64,000 nt of DNA from Chryseobacterium gallinarum (lineage in GTDB: Bacteria; Bacteroidota; Bacteroidia; Flavobacteriales; Weeksellaceae): assembly GCF_001021975.1 (NCBI RefSeq), contig NZ_CP009928.1:3290001-3354000 (forward strand), given 5' to 3'. The translations under genes were made by a program, and so were the position numbers. Below the pieces are notes generated by a model. That model saw only the letters and a list, made by a program, of their open reading frames with translations, was not told where the DNA came from and made no database searches. Below are positions 35,750 through 44,559 of this stretch, piece by piece. The stretch's first letter is position 1, and every line of letters begins with the position of its first letter.

Positions 35750-35924
35750 AAGCTGCCTACAATAATTCTAACACATTAAAGGTAAACTCAACGCTAAACA
35801 ATTACCGAACAAATGTCCATTGAATGGCGTGCCGGTCTTCCGGATTACAGACAGTGGAAATCAGTTCAAATCGTGTTGATTAGGAGTTTACTCTCAATCT
35901 CTGGATTATTGTGGGCTTTTTTTA
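35750..35924 (+). ncRNA. ssrS: 6S RNA (6S-Flavo type)
   Basis: About 175 bases between zapA and rny with no reading frame. The ends pair strongly: GCCTACAATAATTC (35755-35768) with GGATTATTGTGGGC (35903-35916), followed by seven T residues. Inner arms also pair, for example GTAAACTC with GAGTTTAC and CCATTG with CAGTGG, leaving an apical GCCGG...CCGG hairpin. One long interrupted hairpin with a central bubble is the 6S shape that mimics an open promoter and binds housekeeping RNA polymerase. The location next to zapA supports it. Confidence 0.82.
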
Positions 35925-35970
35925 TTTAAATTAAAAGGAATATGAATACAATTAAAACTCAATATATATT

Positions 35971-37536
35971 ATGATAGAAGTAATAGTCGGCGTTGTTTGT
36001 TTAGTAATCGGTGCTGTAGTTGGAATATTTTTTTCCAGAAGCTCACTGAATACTAAAGCAAAGTTTATCATAGATGATGCTAAGAAAAATGCCGAAAACC
36101 TTATAGAAAAAGCTAATGTACAAGCTGAATCCATAAAGAAAGAGAAAAATCTCCAGGCTAAAGAAAAGTTCCTGGAATTGAAATCCCAGCATGATGCTGA
36201 CATCCAGGCCCGTGAAAAGAAAATGCAGGAAGTGGAAAAAAGGATCAAGGACAAGGAGCATAAGCTGAATGATGAGCTTAGCAAAGCAGGGAAACTTGAA
36301 AAGGATTTGGATAAGCAGATTGCAGATTATGCCAAAAAGAATGAAATTTTAGAAAGAAAGCAGCAGGAATTAGATATAGCTACTGCTAAAAAAGTTGAAA
36401 TTCTTGAAAAAATTTCCAATTATACAGCTGAGGAAGCTAAAGCAGAATTGGTGGAAACTATGAAAGCTGAGGCTAAAACAAGAGCCCAGGCACATGTTCA
36501 GAGCATTATGGAAGAAGCTCAGATGAATGCTAAAAATGAAGCCAGAAAAATCGTTATTCAAACGATCCAAAGAATTGGAACCGAGCAGGCAATCGAAAAT
36601 TCAGTATCAGTTTTCAACATTGAATCTGATGAAGTAAAAGGAAGAATTATCGGTAGAGAAGGTAGAAATATCCGTGCTTTAGAAGCCGTAACAGGAGTGG
36701 AAATTATTGTTGATGATACTCCGGAAGCCATCCTTCTTTCATGCTTCGACCCTGTAAGAAGGGAAATCGCGAGGTTATCCCTTCACAGATTAGTAACAGA
36801 CGGAAGAATCCACCCTGCAAGAATCGAAGAAGTTGTTGAAAAAACCAGAAAACAAATCGAGGAGGAAATCATTGAAGTAGGTAAGAGAACCATCATTGAT
36901 TTAGGAATCCATGGTTTACATCCTGAATTGATTAAAATCGTAGGTAGAATGAAGTATCGTTCTTCTTACGGACAAAACTTACTGCAGCACTCAAGAGAGG
37001 TGGCTAACATCGCTGCAACAATGGCTGCTGAGCTAGGATTAAACGTGAAATTAGCCAAAAGAGCAGGTCTTTTGCATGATATCGGTAAAGTTCCGGAACA
37101 GGAATCTGAATTACCACACGCCTTACTAGGTATGCAATGGGCAGAGAAGTATGGTGAAAACGCTGAAGTAGTAAATGCTATCGGAGCTCACCATGATGAA
37201 ATTGAAATGAAATCATTATTATCTCCAATTATCCAGGTTGCTGATGCTATCTCAGGAGCGAGACCGGGAGCAAGAAGGCAGGTATTGGAATCTTATATCC
37301 AGAGACTGAAAGACCTGGAATCTGCCGCATTAAGTTTTGACGGAGTATCAAGTGCTTACGCGATCCAGGCAGGTAGAGAATTGAGGGTAATGGTAGAAAG
37401 CGGAAAAGTAAATGATGAAGTTGCTTCTCAGTTGTCTTATGACATCTCTGAAAAGATCCAGAATGAGCTTACGTATCCGGGACAGGTAAAAGTAACAGTG
37501 ATCAGGGAAACGAGAGCTGTGAATATTGCCAGATAA
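35971..37536 (+). CDS. rny: Ribonuclease Y
   Basis: Membrane-anchored endoribonuclease initiating mRNA decay. The 521 residues hold an N-terminal membrane helix ([20 protein letters not shown]), a long coiled coil (about 25-205), a KH domain ([20 protein letters not shown]) and an HD domain ([10 protein letters not shown], then [10 protein letters not shown]) with metal-binding His-Asp. Ends [13 protein letters not shown] as usual. Confidence 0.96.
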   Translation: MIEVIVGVVCLVIGAVVGIFFSRSSLNTKAKFIIDDAKKNAENLIEKANVQAESIKKEKNLQAKEKFLELKSQHDADIQAREKKMQEVEKRIKDKEHKLNDELSKAGKLEKDLDKQIADYAKKNEILERKQQELDIATAKKVEILEKISNYTAEEAKAELVETMKAEAKTRAQAHVQSIMEEAQMNAKNEARKIVIQTIQRIGTEQAIENSVSVFNIESDEVKGRIIGREGRNIRALEAVTGVEIIVDDTPEAILLSCFDPVRREIARLSLHRLVTDGRIHPARIEEVVEKTRKQIEEEIIEVGKRTIIDLGIHGLHPELIKIVGRMKYRSSYGQNLLQHSREVANIAATMAAELGLNVKLAKRAGLLHDIGKVPEQESELPHALLGMQWAEKYGENAEVVNAIGAHHDEIEMKSLLSPIIQVADAISGARPGARRQVLESYIQRLKDLESAALSFDGVSSAYAIQAGRELRVMVESGKVNDEVASQLSYDISEKIQNELTYPGQVKVTVIRETRAVNIAR

Positions 37537-37557
37537 TAATCAGAATAAGATATTTGA

Positions 37558-37590
37558 TAAAAACCTTTCAGGAAATTGGAAGGTTTTTTT
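37558..37590 (+). terminator. Terminator after rny
   Basis: AAACCTT (37561-37567) and AAGGTTT (37580-37586) form a 7-base stem followed by a T-tract. It lies upstream of the MFS start at 37611 and inside the rejected longer frame. Confidence 0.8.
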
Positions 37591-37610
37591 ATTTTTATCA
37601 AAACTTAAAA

Positions 37611-38852
37611 ATGCAAGAACTTTCACTGTCTTCAAAACTGAAGTACATTTTCTCTATTCCTGTTATTATTTCTGCCCTGGGATATTTTGTAGATATCTAT
37701 GATCTTCTTCTCTTTGGAATTGTAAGAATTCCGAGTTTAAAGGCATTGGGTCTGAATCCCGATACGGACGGAACATTTATCCTGAATTGTCAGATGATAG
37801 GATTGCTTCTCGGCGGAATTTTCTGGGGAATATTCGGAGACAAGAAGGGAAGGCTTTCCGTGCTCTTCGGATCAATTCTGGTTTATTCTTTGGCCAATAT
37901 CGCCTGTGGATTTTTACCCTATTTCCCTAAAGAACACCTGGAGTACCAATATGCTGCTTTAAGGTTTGTGGCAGGAATTGGACTGGCTGGTGAACTTGGA
38001 GCCGGGATTACACTGGTTTCTGAAAGTCTACCTAAAAATCTGAGAGCCATAGGTACCTCTGTTGTCGCAGGTTTTGGATTAATGGGAGCCGTAGTAGCTC
38101 AGTTAACGGTAGAATTGGCCGGAGGATGGAACATTTCCTATATCATTGGAGGAGTCATGGGAATTATGTTGCTAATTTTAAGAATAAGCGTTTCCGAGTC
38201 GGGAATTTACAAGAATCTGGAACATAAAAACATTTCCAAAGGAAATTTCCTATCCTTTTTTACCAACAAAGACCGTCTGATAAGATATTTAAAATGTATA
38301 GCAGTGGGACTACCTACCTGGTACTGCATAGGAATCCTGGCGGTTTTGGCTAATCAGTTTGCTCCTGAGTTAGGAATAAAGGATATCAACCCCGGAAAAG
38401 CAATTATGTGGGCTTACGTAGGTGTCTCTGCAGGCGATCTGATGAGCGGCTTTATCTCCCATGCGTTACAATCCCGTAAAATGGCAATCTTCTACATGCT
38501 GCTTTTTACACTGGTTGGGGTAGGAATCATGCTGTTTGGAAATACCAATACAGAGACGAAATACTATATCTTTTGTGTGTGGCTGGGCGTTGGAACAGGA
38601 TATTGGGCTATGTTCGTGACATTGGCAGCAGAGCAGTTTGGGACCAACATCAGAAATACAGCAACAACAACGGTTCCCAATATGGTAAGAGGGCTGGTAC
38701 CGGTGATGATCTTCGCTTTTGATTCCCTTAAGCCTGGTTTCACAGTGGTAGAAAGTGCTGCAATTGTGGGAGCTGTGGTATTTGGACTTGCATTTTATTC
38801 CTCGCTTACCATTTCTGAAACCCATAACCGGGATCTTGAATTTACAGAATAA
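37611..38852 (+). CDS. MFS transporter
   Basis: Major facilitator protein of 413 residues with about twelve transmembrane segments. The loop 2-3 signature is IFWGIFGDKKGRLSVL. FVAGIGLAGELGAGITLVSESLPKNLRAIGTS resembles the metabolite:H+ symporter subgroup (sugar or organic acid carriers). The substrate is unknown. The start MQELSLSSKLKYIF follows the rny terminator. Confidence 0.85.
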   Translation: MQELSLSSKLKYIFSIPVIISALGYFVDIYDLLLFGIVRIPSLKALGLNPDTDGTFILNCQMIGLLLGGIFWGIFGDKKGRLSVLFGSILVYSLANIACGFLPYFPKEHLEYQYAALRFVAGIGLAGELGAGITLVSESLPKNLRAIGTSVVAGFGLMGAVVAQLTVELAGGWNISYIIGGVMGIMLLILRISVSESGIYKNLEHKNISKGNFLSFFTNKDRLIRYLKCIAVGLPTWYCIGILAVLANQFAPELGIKDINPGKAIMWAYVGVSAGDLMSGFISHALQSRKMAIFYMLLFTLVGVGIMLFGNTNTETKYYIFCVWLGVGTGYWAMFVTLAAEQFGTNIRNTATTTVPNMVRGLVPVMIFAFDSLKPGFTVVESAAIVGAVVFGLAFYSSLTISETHNRDLEFTE

Positions 38853-38927
38853 AATAAATACTTATCATTTGCGTTTTAACTTTATAAAGTTAACCAGATA
38901 ATATTGTTTAATTAAAATCAAATCATC

Positions 38928-39107
38928 ATGTCACAGAAAATTTTTCAAAATGCCAGAAAGCTGGAAAAAAATGATCTTAAGAATATAACAGGAGGTATCG
39001 GGGATACTCCTGATCTTTCGAAATGCGGTTGCAGCTGTACGGGGGAAGTCACAGGGCCAACCTATTGCATAAAGTATAAAAGATGCCTGCAGGTAATTAC
39101 CTGTTAA
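38928..39107 (+). CDS. Bacteriocin-like Cys-rich peptide with double-glycine leader (copy 1)
   Basis: Peptide of 59 residues. The leader ends KLEKNDLKNITGG at residue 23, the pattern cut by C39 peptidase domains of ABC exporters. The 36-residue core has six Cys arranged CGCSC, then YC, RC and TC. The next gene encodes a close paralogue with the same leader end and the same Cys positions. No modification enzyme or exporter is adjacent, so it may use machinery elsewhere. It could be a bacteriocin, signal or modified natural product. Confidence 0.82.
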   Translation: MSQKIFQNARKLEKNDLKNITGGIGDTPDLSKCGCSCTGEVTGPTYCIKYKRCLQVITC

Positions 39108-39127
39108 CCGGATATTACTGTATAATG

Positions 39128-39156
39128 AAAACCTTTTAAGAAATTGAAAGGTTTTT
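39128..39156 (+). terminator. Terminator after peptide copy 1
   Basis: AAAACCTTT and AAAGGTTTTT pair around a 10-base loop and end in a T-tract, 20 bases after the stop. Confidence 0.75.
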
Positions 39157-39300
39157 ATTTTAGGGCTTTCTGAAGTTGGTAAGAGTCCGGATTTACAGCG
39201 TAATTGGTTTTGTTTAATAATTCAGGCATTACTTTTCCTGATTTAAAACATAATAATTACAATGTAATCAAGATATTATTGAAATTTATATTAAATTATG

Positions 39301-39330
39301 TTGCGAATAATTAATATTTGTTTAACTTTG
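39301..39330 (+). promoter_or_regulatory. Promoter of peptide copy 2
   Basis: TTG (39301-39303) and TAACTTTG (39323-39330) are exactly 19 bases apart, about 50 bases before the ATG. Copy 2 is therefore transcribed separately from copy 1. Confidence 0.8.
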
Positions 39331-39380
39331 GGAAGTCACTAAAACTAAATTGTTTAATCAAACTAAACCACATGAACATT

Positions 39381-39560
39381 ATGAAAAATGCTAAAAAATT
39401 AAGAAAAGAAGATTTGAAAAACATTACAGGAGGAATCAGCGGAAATCCTGATCTTTCCCTTTGCGGATGCAGTTGTTCAGGATCTGTAACAGGGCCATGG
39501 TACTGTGTACAGTATATAGCTTGTCCACAGGTTTATACTTGTGACCAGTCTGCGATCTGA
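39381..39560 (+). CDS. Bacteriocin-like Cys-rich peptide with double-glycine leader (copy 2)
   Basis: Peptide of 59 residues from MKNAKKLRKEDLKNITGG, with the expected cut after Gly18. The core begins ISGNPDLSLCGCSC and shares with copy 1 the motifs PDLS, CGCSC, VTGP, YC and TC, keeping six Cys in register; it has five extra residues at the end. An upstream in-frame ATG at 39318 would begin inside the promoter and is rejected. It has its own promoter and terminator. Confidence 0.85.
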   Translation: MKNAKKLRKEDLKNITGGISGNPDLSLCGCSCSGSVTGPWYCVQYIACPQVYTCDQSAI

Positions 39561-39601
39561 GAAATTATTCAACATGAAATAAACATTTCCACATTTAATA
39601 T

Positions 39602-39637
39602 GCAGGACCCTTTCGATTTCGGAAGGGTCCTGCTGTT
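39602..39637 (+). terminator. Strong terminator after peptide copy 2
   Basis: GCAGGACCCTT (39602-39612) and AAGGGTCCTGC (39623-39633) form an 11-base GC-rich stem, followed by TGTTTT. It also separates this gene from the convergent yeiH-like gene. Confidence 0.82.
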
Positions 39638-40573
39638 TTAATGAATAAGGTATAGTAAGCTGCCGACACTGATGGTAATCCAGAGAAGCACGGCAGTCAG
39701 TAAAGGTTTAAATCCAATGGTTTTTAACGTCCGGATGGAAAGGGTTGAGCCAATAAAAAATAAAGTCAGATTCAGCCCAGATTTTGCCAAAGCGGTTATT
39801 CCGGTACTAAAACGGTCAAAAAAAGGAAAATACGTATTGAGCAGGATAGCAAGAATAAAATATCCGATGAACCATGGGATTTTAATTTTTGAATCTTTAT
39901 TTTTAAAGATAAACATGGTAATCAGTGAAACCGGAATGATCCATAATGCACGGGCCAGCTTTACTGTTGTGGCAATTTTTAAGGCTTCGTTTCCATACTT
40001 GCTTGCTGCTCCCACTACGGAACTGGTATCATGAATTCCAACGGCACACCATAGCCCGAATTGCTCCTGTGAAAGATTCAGTAAATGTCCGATAGCAGGA
40101 TATATGAATAAAGCGATAGAGTTTAAGGTAAAAACAATGGCCAATGCCAGGGAAATCTGCTTTGTATCAGGTTTAATGATAGGAGAGACCGCTGCAATGG
40201 CACTTCCGCCACAAATAGCAGTGCCGGCAGAGAGAAGATAAGATAAAGGCCTTTCAAGCTTAAATAACCTGCCCAATAAATAACCCAGGATCATAACGGT
40301 TAGAATACTTACTACCGTCAGCATCAATCCTGTTTTTCCGGCATGAAGTGCTTCATCAAGTTTTAACCCGAATCCCAAACCTACGATTGAGACCTGTAAC
40401 AGTAAATGGATGTATTGATGAAGATATTTTTCAAATGGATTTCCCATGAACACAGCCAATCCGAAACCTAAGGCGAGGGCAATGGGAGAAGTGATAAACG
40501 GCGTCAGGCAGACACCGGCCAGTACAATAAAAATAATTTTTCGGATAGTTGTGTCAGGAGCTAAGTTTTTCAT
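39638..40573 (-). CDS. YeiH family putative sulfate exporter
   Basis: Membrane protein of 311 residues with about ten hydrophobic segments. SAGTAICGGSAIAAVSPIIKPD and the GIHDTSSVVGAASKYG segment are signatures of the YeiH/UPF0324 family. Members are proposed to export sulfite, sulfate or related anions; evidence is limited. The start MKNLAPDTTIRK is chosen over an ATG eleven codons upstream. A LysR regulator gene lies upstream on the same strand with a 138-base gap, a common partner of yeiH. Confidence 0.87.
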   Translation of the reverse strand: MKNLAPDTTIRKIIFIVLAGVCLTPFITSPIALALGFGLAVFMGNPFEKYLHQYIHLLLQVSIVGLGFGLKLDEALHAGKTGLMLTVVSILTVMILGYLLGRLFKLERPLSYLLSAGTAICGGSAIAAVSPIIKPDTKQISLALAIVFTLNSIALFIYPAIGHLLNLSQEQFGLWCAVGIHDTSSVVGAASKYGNEALKIATTVKLARALWIIPVSLITMFIFKNKDSKIKIPWFIGYFILAILLNTYFPFFDRFSTGITALAKSGLNLTLFFIGSTLSIRTLKTIGFKPLLTAVLLWITISVGSLLYLIH

Positions 40574-40711
40574 ATTGCGAACTTTTACAGCTCCAAAATT
40601 CCGCAATTTATTATTACAAAGTAAATTGTATTTTATTATATTGAATAACTTTAAGTTATATCTTAATAGTAAAATGAAGCAATGCTTTTACTTGATTCTC
40701 ATCATACAAAT

Positions 40712-41587
40712 TTATTCTGCGAATCTTAAAAAAAGCTTTATCAATTCAGATTGCTCCCCTTTAGGAAGAATAAAATGGAAATTTCTTTCGATACTGAAGT
40801 TCCTGATATCAATAACGGTTAAGCGGTTACTTTTCAATTCATTCAAAATAGTACTGATAGAAAGAAAGGCCATACAGTCTGAATAGAGAAGATAGTTTTT
40901 AATGCTTTCACTGCTTCCCAGTTGTATAACAGTATTTAATTCCTGAATATTAACACCTTTTTCTTTCAAGCGGTTATGTATAAATTCCAGGGTTCCGGAG
41001 CCTTGTTCGCGAAAGACCAGAGGGATGTCATACAGATCCTTTATGCTGAGGGTTTTATTGGATAATGGGTGGTTTGCCTTTGCTGCCAATACAATTTCAT
41101 CTGCCTTAAATGGTTTATAATCAAAATACGAAGACTGGGATTCCCCTTCAATAATACCAAGGTCAATTTTTTCTTCCTTCAGAAGAGTGGAAATGGCTTC
41201 TGTATTCCCGGTAAGAAGCTCAATTTTAATATCTTTATAATATGTATTGAATCTGGCTAAAATTTCCGGTAAAATATATTGAGCAACAGTAGTACTGGCA
41301 CCAATGATCAATTTTCCTTTATGCTGCTGATTCATCTGACTGATTTCAAATTCAAGGTCCCGGTAGAGGCTTCTTATTTTTTCAGCGTATTCATATAAGA
41401 CCTTTCCACTTTGTGTCAGTTGGATGGAAGTGCCTTTACGATCAAATAATCTGATGCTTAATTGGCTTTCAATTTCCTTTATGTGTTTGGTAACAGCCGG
41501 CTGGGAGATATGAAGTTCTTCCGATGCTTTAGTAAAGCTTAATCGGGAAGCTACTGTATGGAATACTTTTAACCTGTAATCGAACAT
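40712..41587 (-). CDS. LysR family transcriptional regulator
   Basis: Regulator of 291 residues. The N-terminal winged helix (FHTVASRLSFTKASEELHISQPAVTKHIKEIE, about 9-40) is followed by a periplasmic-binding-like ligand domain from about 90. It resembles CysB/YeiE regulators, often linked to sulfur metabolism. It lies just upstream of the yeiH-like gene and probably controls it. Confidence 0.9.
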   Translation of the reverse strand: MFDYRLKVFHTVASRLSFTKASEELHISQPAVTKHIKEIESQLSIRLFDRKGTSIQLTQSGKVLYEYAEKIRSLYRDLEFEISQMNQQHKGKLIIGASTTVAQYILPEILARFNTYYKDIKIELLTGNTEAISTLLKEEKIDLGIIEGESQSSYFDYKPFKADEIVLAAKANHPLSNKTLSIKDLYDIPLVFREQGSGTLEFIHNRLKEKGVNIQELNTVIQLGSSESIKNYLLYSDCMAFLSISTILNELKSNRLTVIDIRNFSIERNFHFILPKGEQSELIKLFLRFAE

Positions 41588-41738
41588 AGCGCAAAATTAC
41601 GAATTATAGTTGTAAGTTATTTGTTACCGGGTGATAGTTGTTTTTGCTCTTTGTTAATAGATACTGGCTGTATTATATCAATTCCGGACTTTAGCGATCA
41701 ATCTTAATAACTTCTCCAATTTCATAACAACCTTTCTT

Positions 41739-43046
41739 TTACAAAAAATCTGAAACCGACCTGTCCTGCTGGTTTGCATACCTTCTGTTTTTAGCTTCAC
41801 CGATTTTTTGTTTTGTATAAATGCTATTATGCCCGGAAAGAAGATAGGATACCACACAGGCAATCGCTACATACACCCCGCATTCGGCACCAAATAATTC
41901 AATTCCCATGAGCATACAAGCCAGCGGGGTATTTGTGGCTCCTGCAAATACCGCCACGAATCCCATTCCTGCCAGAAGCCCGAAAGGTAAAGGAATCCAT
42001 AAAGACAATGCGCTTCCCAAGGTAGCTCCGATAAAGAATAAGGGAGTAACTTCACCGCCCTTAAATCCTGCAGATAATGTGATAATGGTAAAGATCATTT
42101 TCAGGGCAAAATCATAAAACGGTAGCTGTTTTTCGAAAGATTCCAGGATAACGGGAACCCCCAGCCCGATATATCTCGTAGTTCCCATGGCAAAAACGGC
42201 TAAAACAACAATGATTCCTCCTGCTACCGGGCGAAGAGGCGGATACTTAATTTTAGATTTAAAAATTGAACCAGCCCAATGAATAAGCTTGCTGAAAATT
42301 GCGGCACAGATCCCAAAAGCAACTCCTGCTAAAATACTGTATAGAACGGGCAAAAATTCCAGTTTGGGGATAAAATCGATATGATAACGGGTGTGTTTTA
42401 CCTGCCAGAGGCTGGTCATCCAATCAGCCAGTATAGCTGAAGCAAAAGCGGGAAAAATAGCATTATAGCGGATTCTTCCGATCAGAAAAACTTCAAGTCC
42501 GAAAACAGCACCCGCCAAAGGCGTTCCGAAGACAGATCCAAAACCTGCTGCAATGGCGGCAATAATTAATATCTTTCTTTCATTTCTGTCCAGCCTGAAT
42601 GGTGTGCTCAGCTGGTCTGCAATGGCTCCGGCCATTTGAAGGGCTGTTCCTTCACGCCCTGCCGAGCCACCGAACAGATGGGTGGCTATAGTTCCCAGAT
42701 AGACAAAAGGAGCCATCTTAAACGGGATTATTCCTTTCGGATCGTGAATATTATCAATAAGTAGATTGTTTCCCGCTTCTACATCTTTCCCCCAATAATA
42801 ATATAAAAGACCGATCAGGAAACCCACCAGGGGAAGTAAGGCAATCATCCAGAGATGGTTTTCCCTGAAATGAGTGGCCCATTCCAGGGATACTAAAAAT
42901 CCTGCAGAGGCGGTCCCTACCAATATCCCTACAATAATGCTTATACAAAGCCATTTTGCAATATAAGGCAACGCCGGAAATTTTCTGAAGAAAAAATGGG
43001 TGTGAAAAATTGCTTTTTTACCAAGTGTCCGTTGATTTTTTGACAT
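41739..43046 (-). CDS. CLC-F fluoride/proton antiporter
   Basis: CLC-family membrane protein of 435 residues with about ten helices. The selectivity regions read GNNLLIDNIHD in place of the chloride-type GSGIP, GSAGREGTALQMAGAIAD, and GMGFVAVFAGATNTPLAC, which point to the fluoride-exporting CLC-F clade rather than chloride channels. A fluoride riboswitch with a strong promoter lies directly upstream, which fixes the role: removal of cytoplasmic fluoride. It stands alone. Confidence 0.9.
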   Translation of the reverse strand: MSKNQRTLGKKAIFHTHFFFRKFPALPYIAKWLCISIIVGILVGTASAGFLVSLEWATHFRENHLWMIALLPLVGFLIGLLYYYWGKDVEAGNNLLIDNIHDPKGIIPFKMAPFVYLGTIATHLFGGSAGREGTALQMAGAIADQLSTPFRLDRNERKILIIAAIAAGFGSVFGTPLAGAVFGLEVFLIGRIRYNAIFPAFASAILADWMTSLWQVKHTRYHIDFIPKLEFLPVLYSILAGVAFGICAAIFSKLIHWAGSIFKSKIKYPPLRPVAGGIIVVLAVFAMGTTRYIGLGVPVILESFEKQLPFYDFALKMIFTIITLSAGFKGGEVTPLFFIGATLGSALSLWIPLPFGLLAGMGFVAVFAGATNTPLACMLMGIELFGAECGVYVAIACVVSYLLSGHNSIYTKQKIGEAKNRRYANQQDRSVSDFL

Positions 43047-43052
43047 AATAAT

Positions 43053-43086
43053 CCTGATTAGCTATTGTAATAAACTCTCAATCAGG
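43053..43086 (-). promoter_or_regulatory. Expression platform hairpin of the fluoride riboswitch
   Basis: CCTGATT and AATCAGG (43053-43059, 43080-43086) can pair just before the start codon. Its 5' arm, minus strand, shares CC with the 3' end of the aptamer, so aptamer folding and this hairpin are mutually exclusive (inference). There is no T-tract, so translational control is more likely than termination. Confidence 0.6.
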
Positions 43087-43140
43087 CGTCATCAGCTTCT
43101 GTAAAGCGGTTGGGTAAGGAAGAACACCATTTCCTTTTGA
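43080..43140 (-). promoter_or_regulatory. Fluoride riboswitch (crcB motif) aptamer
   Basis: The minus strand reads GGAAATGGTGTTC, TTCC, AACCGC, and GCTGATGACGCC in order. These match the conserved crcB elements GGnGAUGG, the AACCGC-type loop and GCUGAUGAC.CC, with GGAA/TTCC and GGTGTC/GACGCC-type pairings. It is located 34 bases before the CLC-F gene. Confidence 0.92.
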
Positions 43141-43145
43141 TACTG

Positions 43146-43175
43146 CAAATATAAAAAGAAGAATCTGTTTTTCAA
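43146..43175 (-). promoter_or_regulatory. Promoter of the fluoride riboswitch and CLC-F gene
   Basis: TTG (43175-43173) and TATATTTG (43153-43146) are 19 bases apart. Transcription would begin near 43139, at the first base of the aptamer. The rest of 43176-43467 is AT-rich with no other feature I can support. Confidence 0.85.
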
Positions 43176-43467
43176 AAAAATATCAAGGATAAAGACTATT
43201 ATATTTTTAGTCTGAGCGATAAAGTTGATGAATAACCGGATGAATATGTATATGTTTAAAAAGGGGCTGAATTGATTCTTCCATAATATAAGATTACAGA
43301 AAGCTCTTTCGTGAAAGAAAAGTAGAAAAGTATACATATTCTAATTCCCTTCCGTTTTGCACCTGATCCTAACACGAATGAAATGAAAATATTTTAATGA
43401 TATTTTGATTTTATGTGTAACTTTTAAATGTATACGGTTGACTTATACTGTATTAAATGTAATAACC

Positions 43468-44490
43468 ATGACCAGAATATTAGTTGCTTCCGGTTTTATT
43501 TTGTTAATTCTATTTGCCTGTAAAAGAAAGACAGAAAAAGAAGTCGTCCTTGATTTTTATGAAAAAGGGAAACTTAATGGTACTGTTCTTATAGTAAAAG
43601 AAGGAAAAGTTGTTTGCGATACTGCCTTAGGGTATAAAAGCTTTGAAGATAAACTTCCTTTAACAAAAGACACTCCATTTTGTATTGCTTCCATTAGCAA
43701 ACCCTTTACAGCAGCTGCCATCATGCTTTTACAGCAGGAGCATTTGTTGTCCTATGATGATAAAGCTATTCGCTACGTTCCGGATCTTCCTGTCTATGCG
43801 CAAAATGTGAGTATACGTCAACTGCTTAATCATACTTCAGGTTTGGCAGATTATGAAAACGTTTTGATGGTAAACCGTAAAATTACCAATGATGACGTTT
43901 TGGACTTTCTGAAAAAACAGTCAGGATTGAGATTTCCTTCAGGCAGCCAATTTGAATATAGCAATAGCGCATATACAATACTGGGAAGGATTATAGAGGC
44001 TGTGTCGGGACAATCTTACAAAAGATTTATTCAGGACAAAATTTTTACACCTTTGAAGATGCGGCATTCTTTTGTCTACGATGCAGAGACCATTCCACCT
44101 GCTGATAGGGCTAAAGCGTATGATGCGGATAAAAAACCGGATGATTATTATCTTTTGACTACCGGAGACGGAAGTATCTATTCTACAACCGGGGACTTGT
44201 ACAAATTCGATCAGGCCTTAAGAAAACATCAGCTATTGAATGATGAAAATTCTAAGGAAATGTATAAACTGCCGGCTTTAAAAGATGGAAAGCCCGGTCA
44301 ATATGGTTTTGGATGGTATGTTTCAGATCAGGCAGTAATGCATACAGGGGGAGTAAATGGCTTCAGGAGTATCATGTGGCGGGATCTCGGAGCCAATACC
44401 TGTGTTATTGCACTAAGCAGCATGGGAGATGCTTTTCCGGTATATAAATTTCTTGATGAAGAAAAGAAAGTATTGAAAAGGAATAAGTAA
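43468..44490 (+). CDS. Serine hydrolase, class C beta-lactamase-like
   Basis: Exported penicillin-binding-protein fold of 340 residues from MTRILVASGFILLILFAC; Cys17 suggests a lipoprotein. The active-site triad is SISKPF (SxxK), YSNSAY (YxN) and HTGG (in place of KTG). LLNHTSGLADY and TGDGSIYSTTGDLYKF are family landmarks. Likely a D-aminopeptidase or esterase rather than a resistance enzyme. The longer frame from 43405 adds no signal-like sequence. Confidence 0.88.
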   Translation: MTRILVASGFILLILFACKRKTEKEVVLDFYEKGKLNGTVLIVKEGKVVCDTALGYKSFEDKLPLTKDTPFCIASISKPFTAAAIMLLQQEHLLSYDDKAIRYVPDLPVYAQNVSIRQLLNHTSGLADYENVLMVNRKITNDDVLDFLKKQSGLRFPSGSQFEYSNSAYTILGRIIEAVSGQSYKRFIQDKIFTPLKMRHSFVYDAETIPPADRAKAYDADKKPDDYYLLTTGDGSIYSTTGDLYKFDQALRKHQLLNDENSKEMYKLPALKDGKPGQYGFGWYVSDQAVMHTGGVNGFRSIMWRDLGANTCVIALSSMGDAFPVYKFLDEEKKVLKRNK

Positions 44491-44559
44491 CTTAACTTTT
44501 ATCATTCGATAGAAGTCTAAACCATAATATCCTGTAAACCTATTTATATTCCTGAGCGA

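Noticed and set aside
38859..38927. Consensus promoter for peptide copy 1
   Set aside because: TAACTTTA is present but no TTG lies 18-22 bases upstream, so it is too weak to list.
40446..40886. Plus-strand frame of 146 codons across the yeiH-LysR gap
   Set aside because: It overlaps both genes antisense and has no plausible domain or start region.
42754..42954. Minus-strand frames overlapping the CLC-F gene in another phase
   Set aside because: They overlap conserved CLC helices and have no independent evidence.
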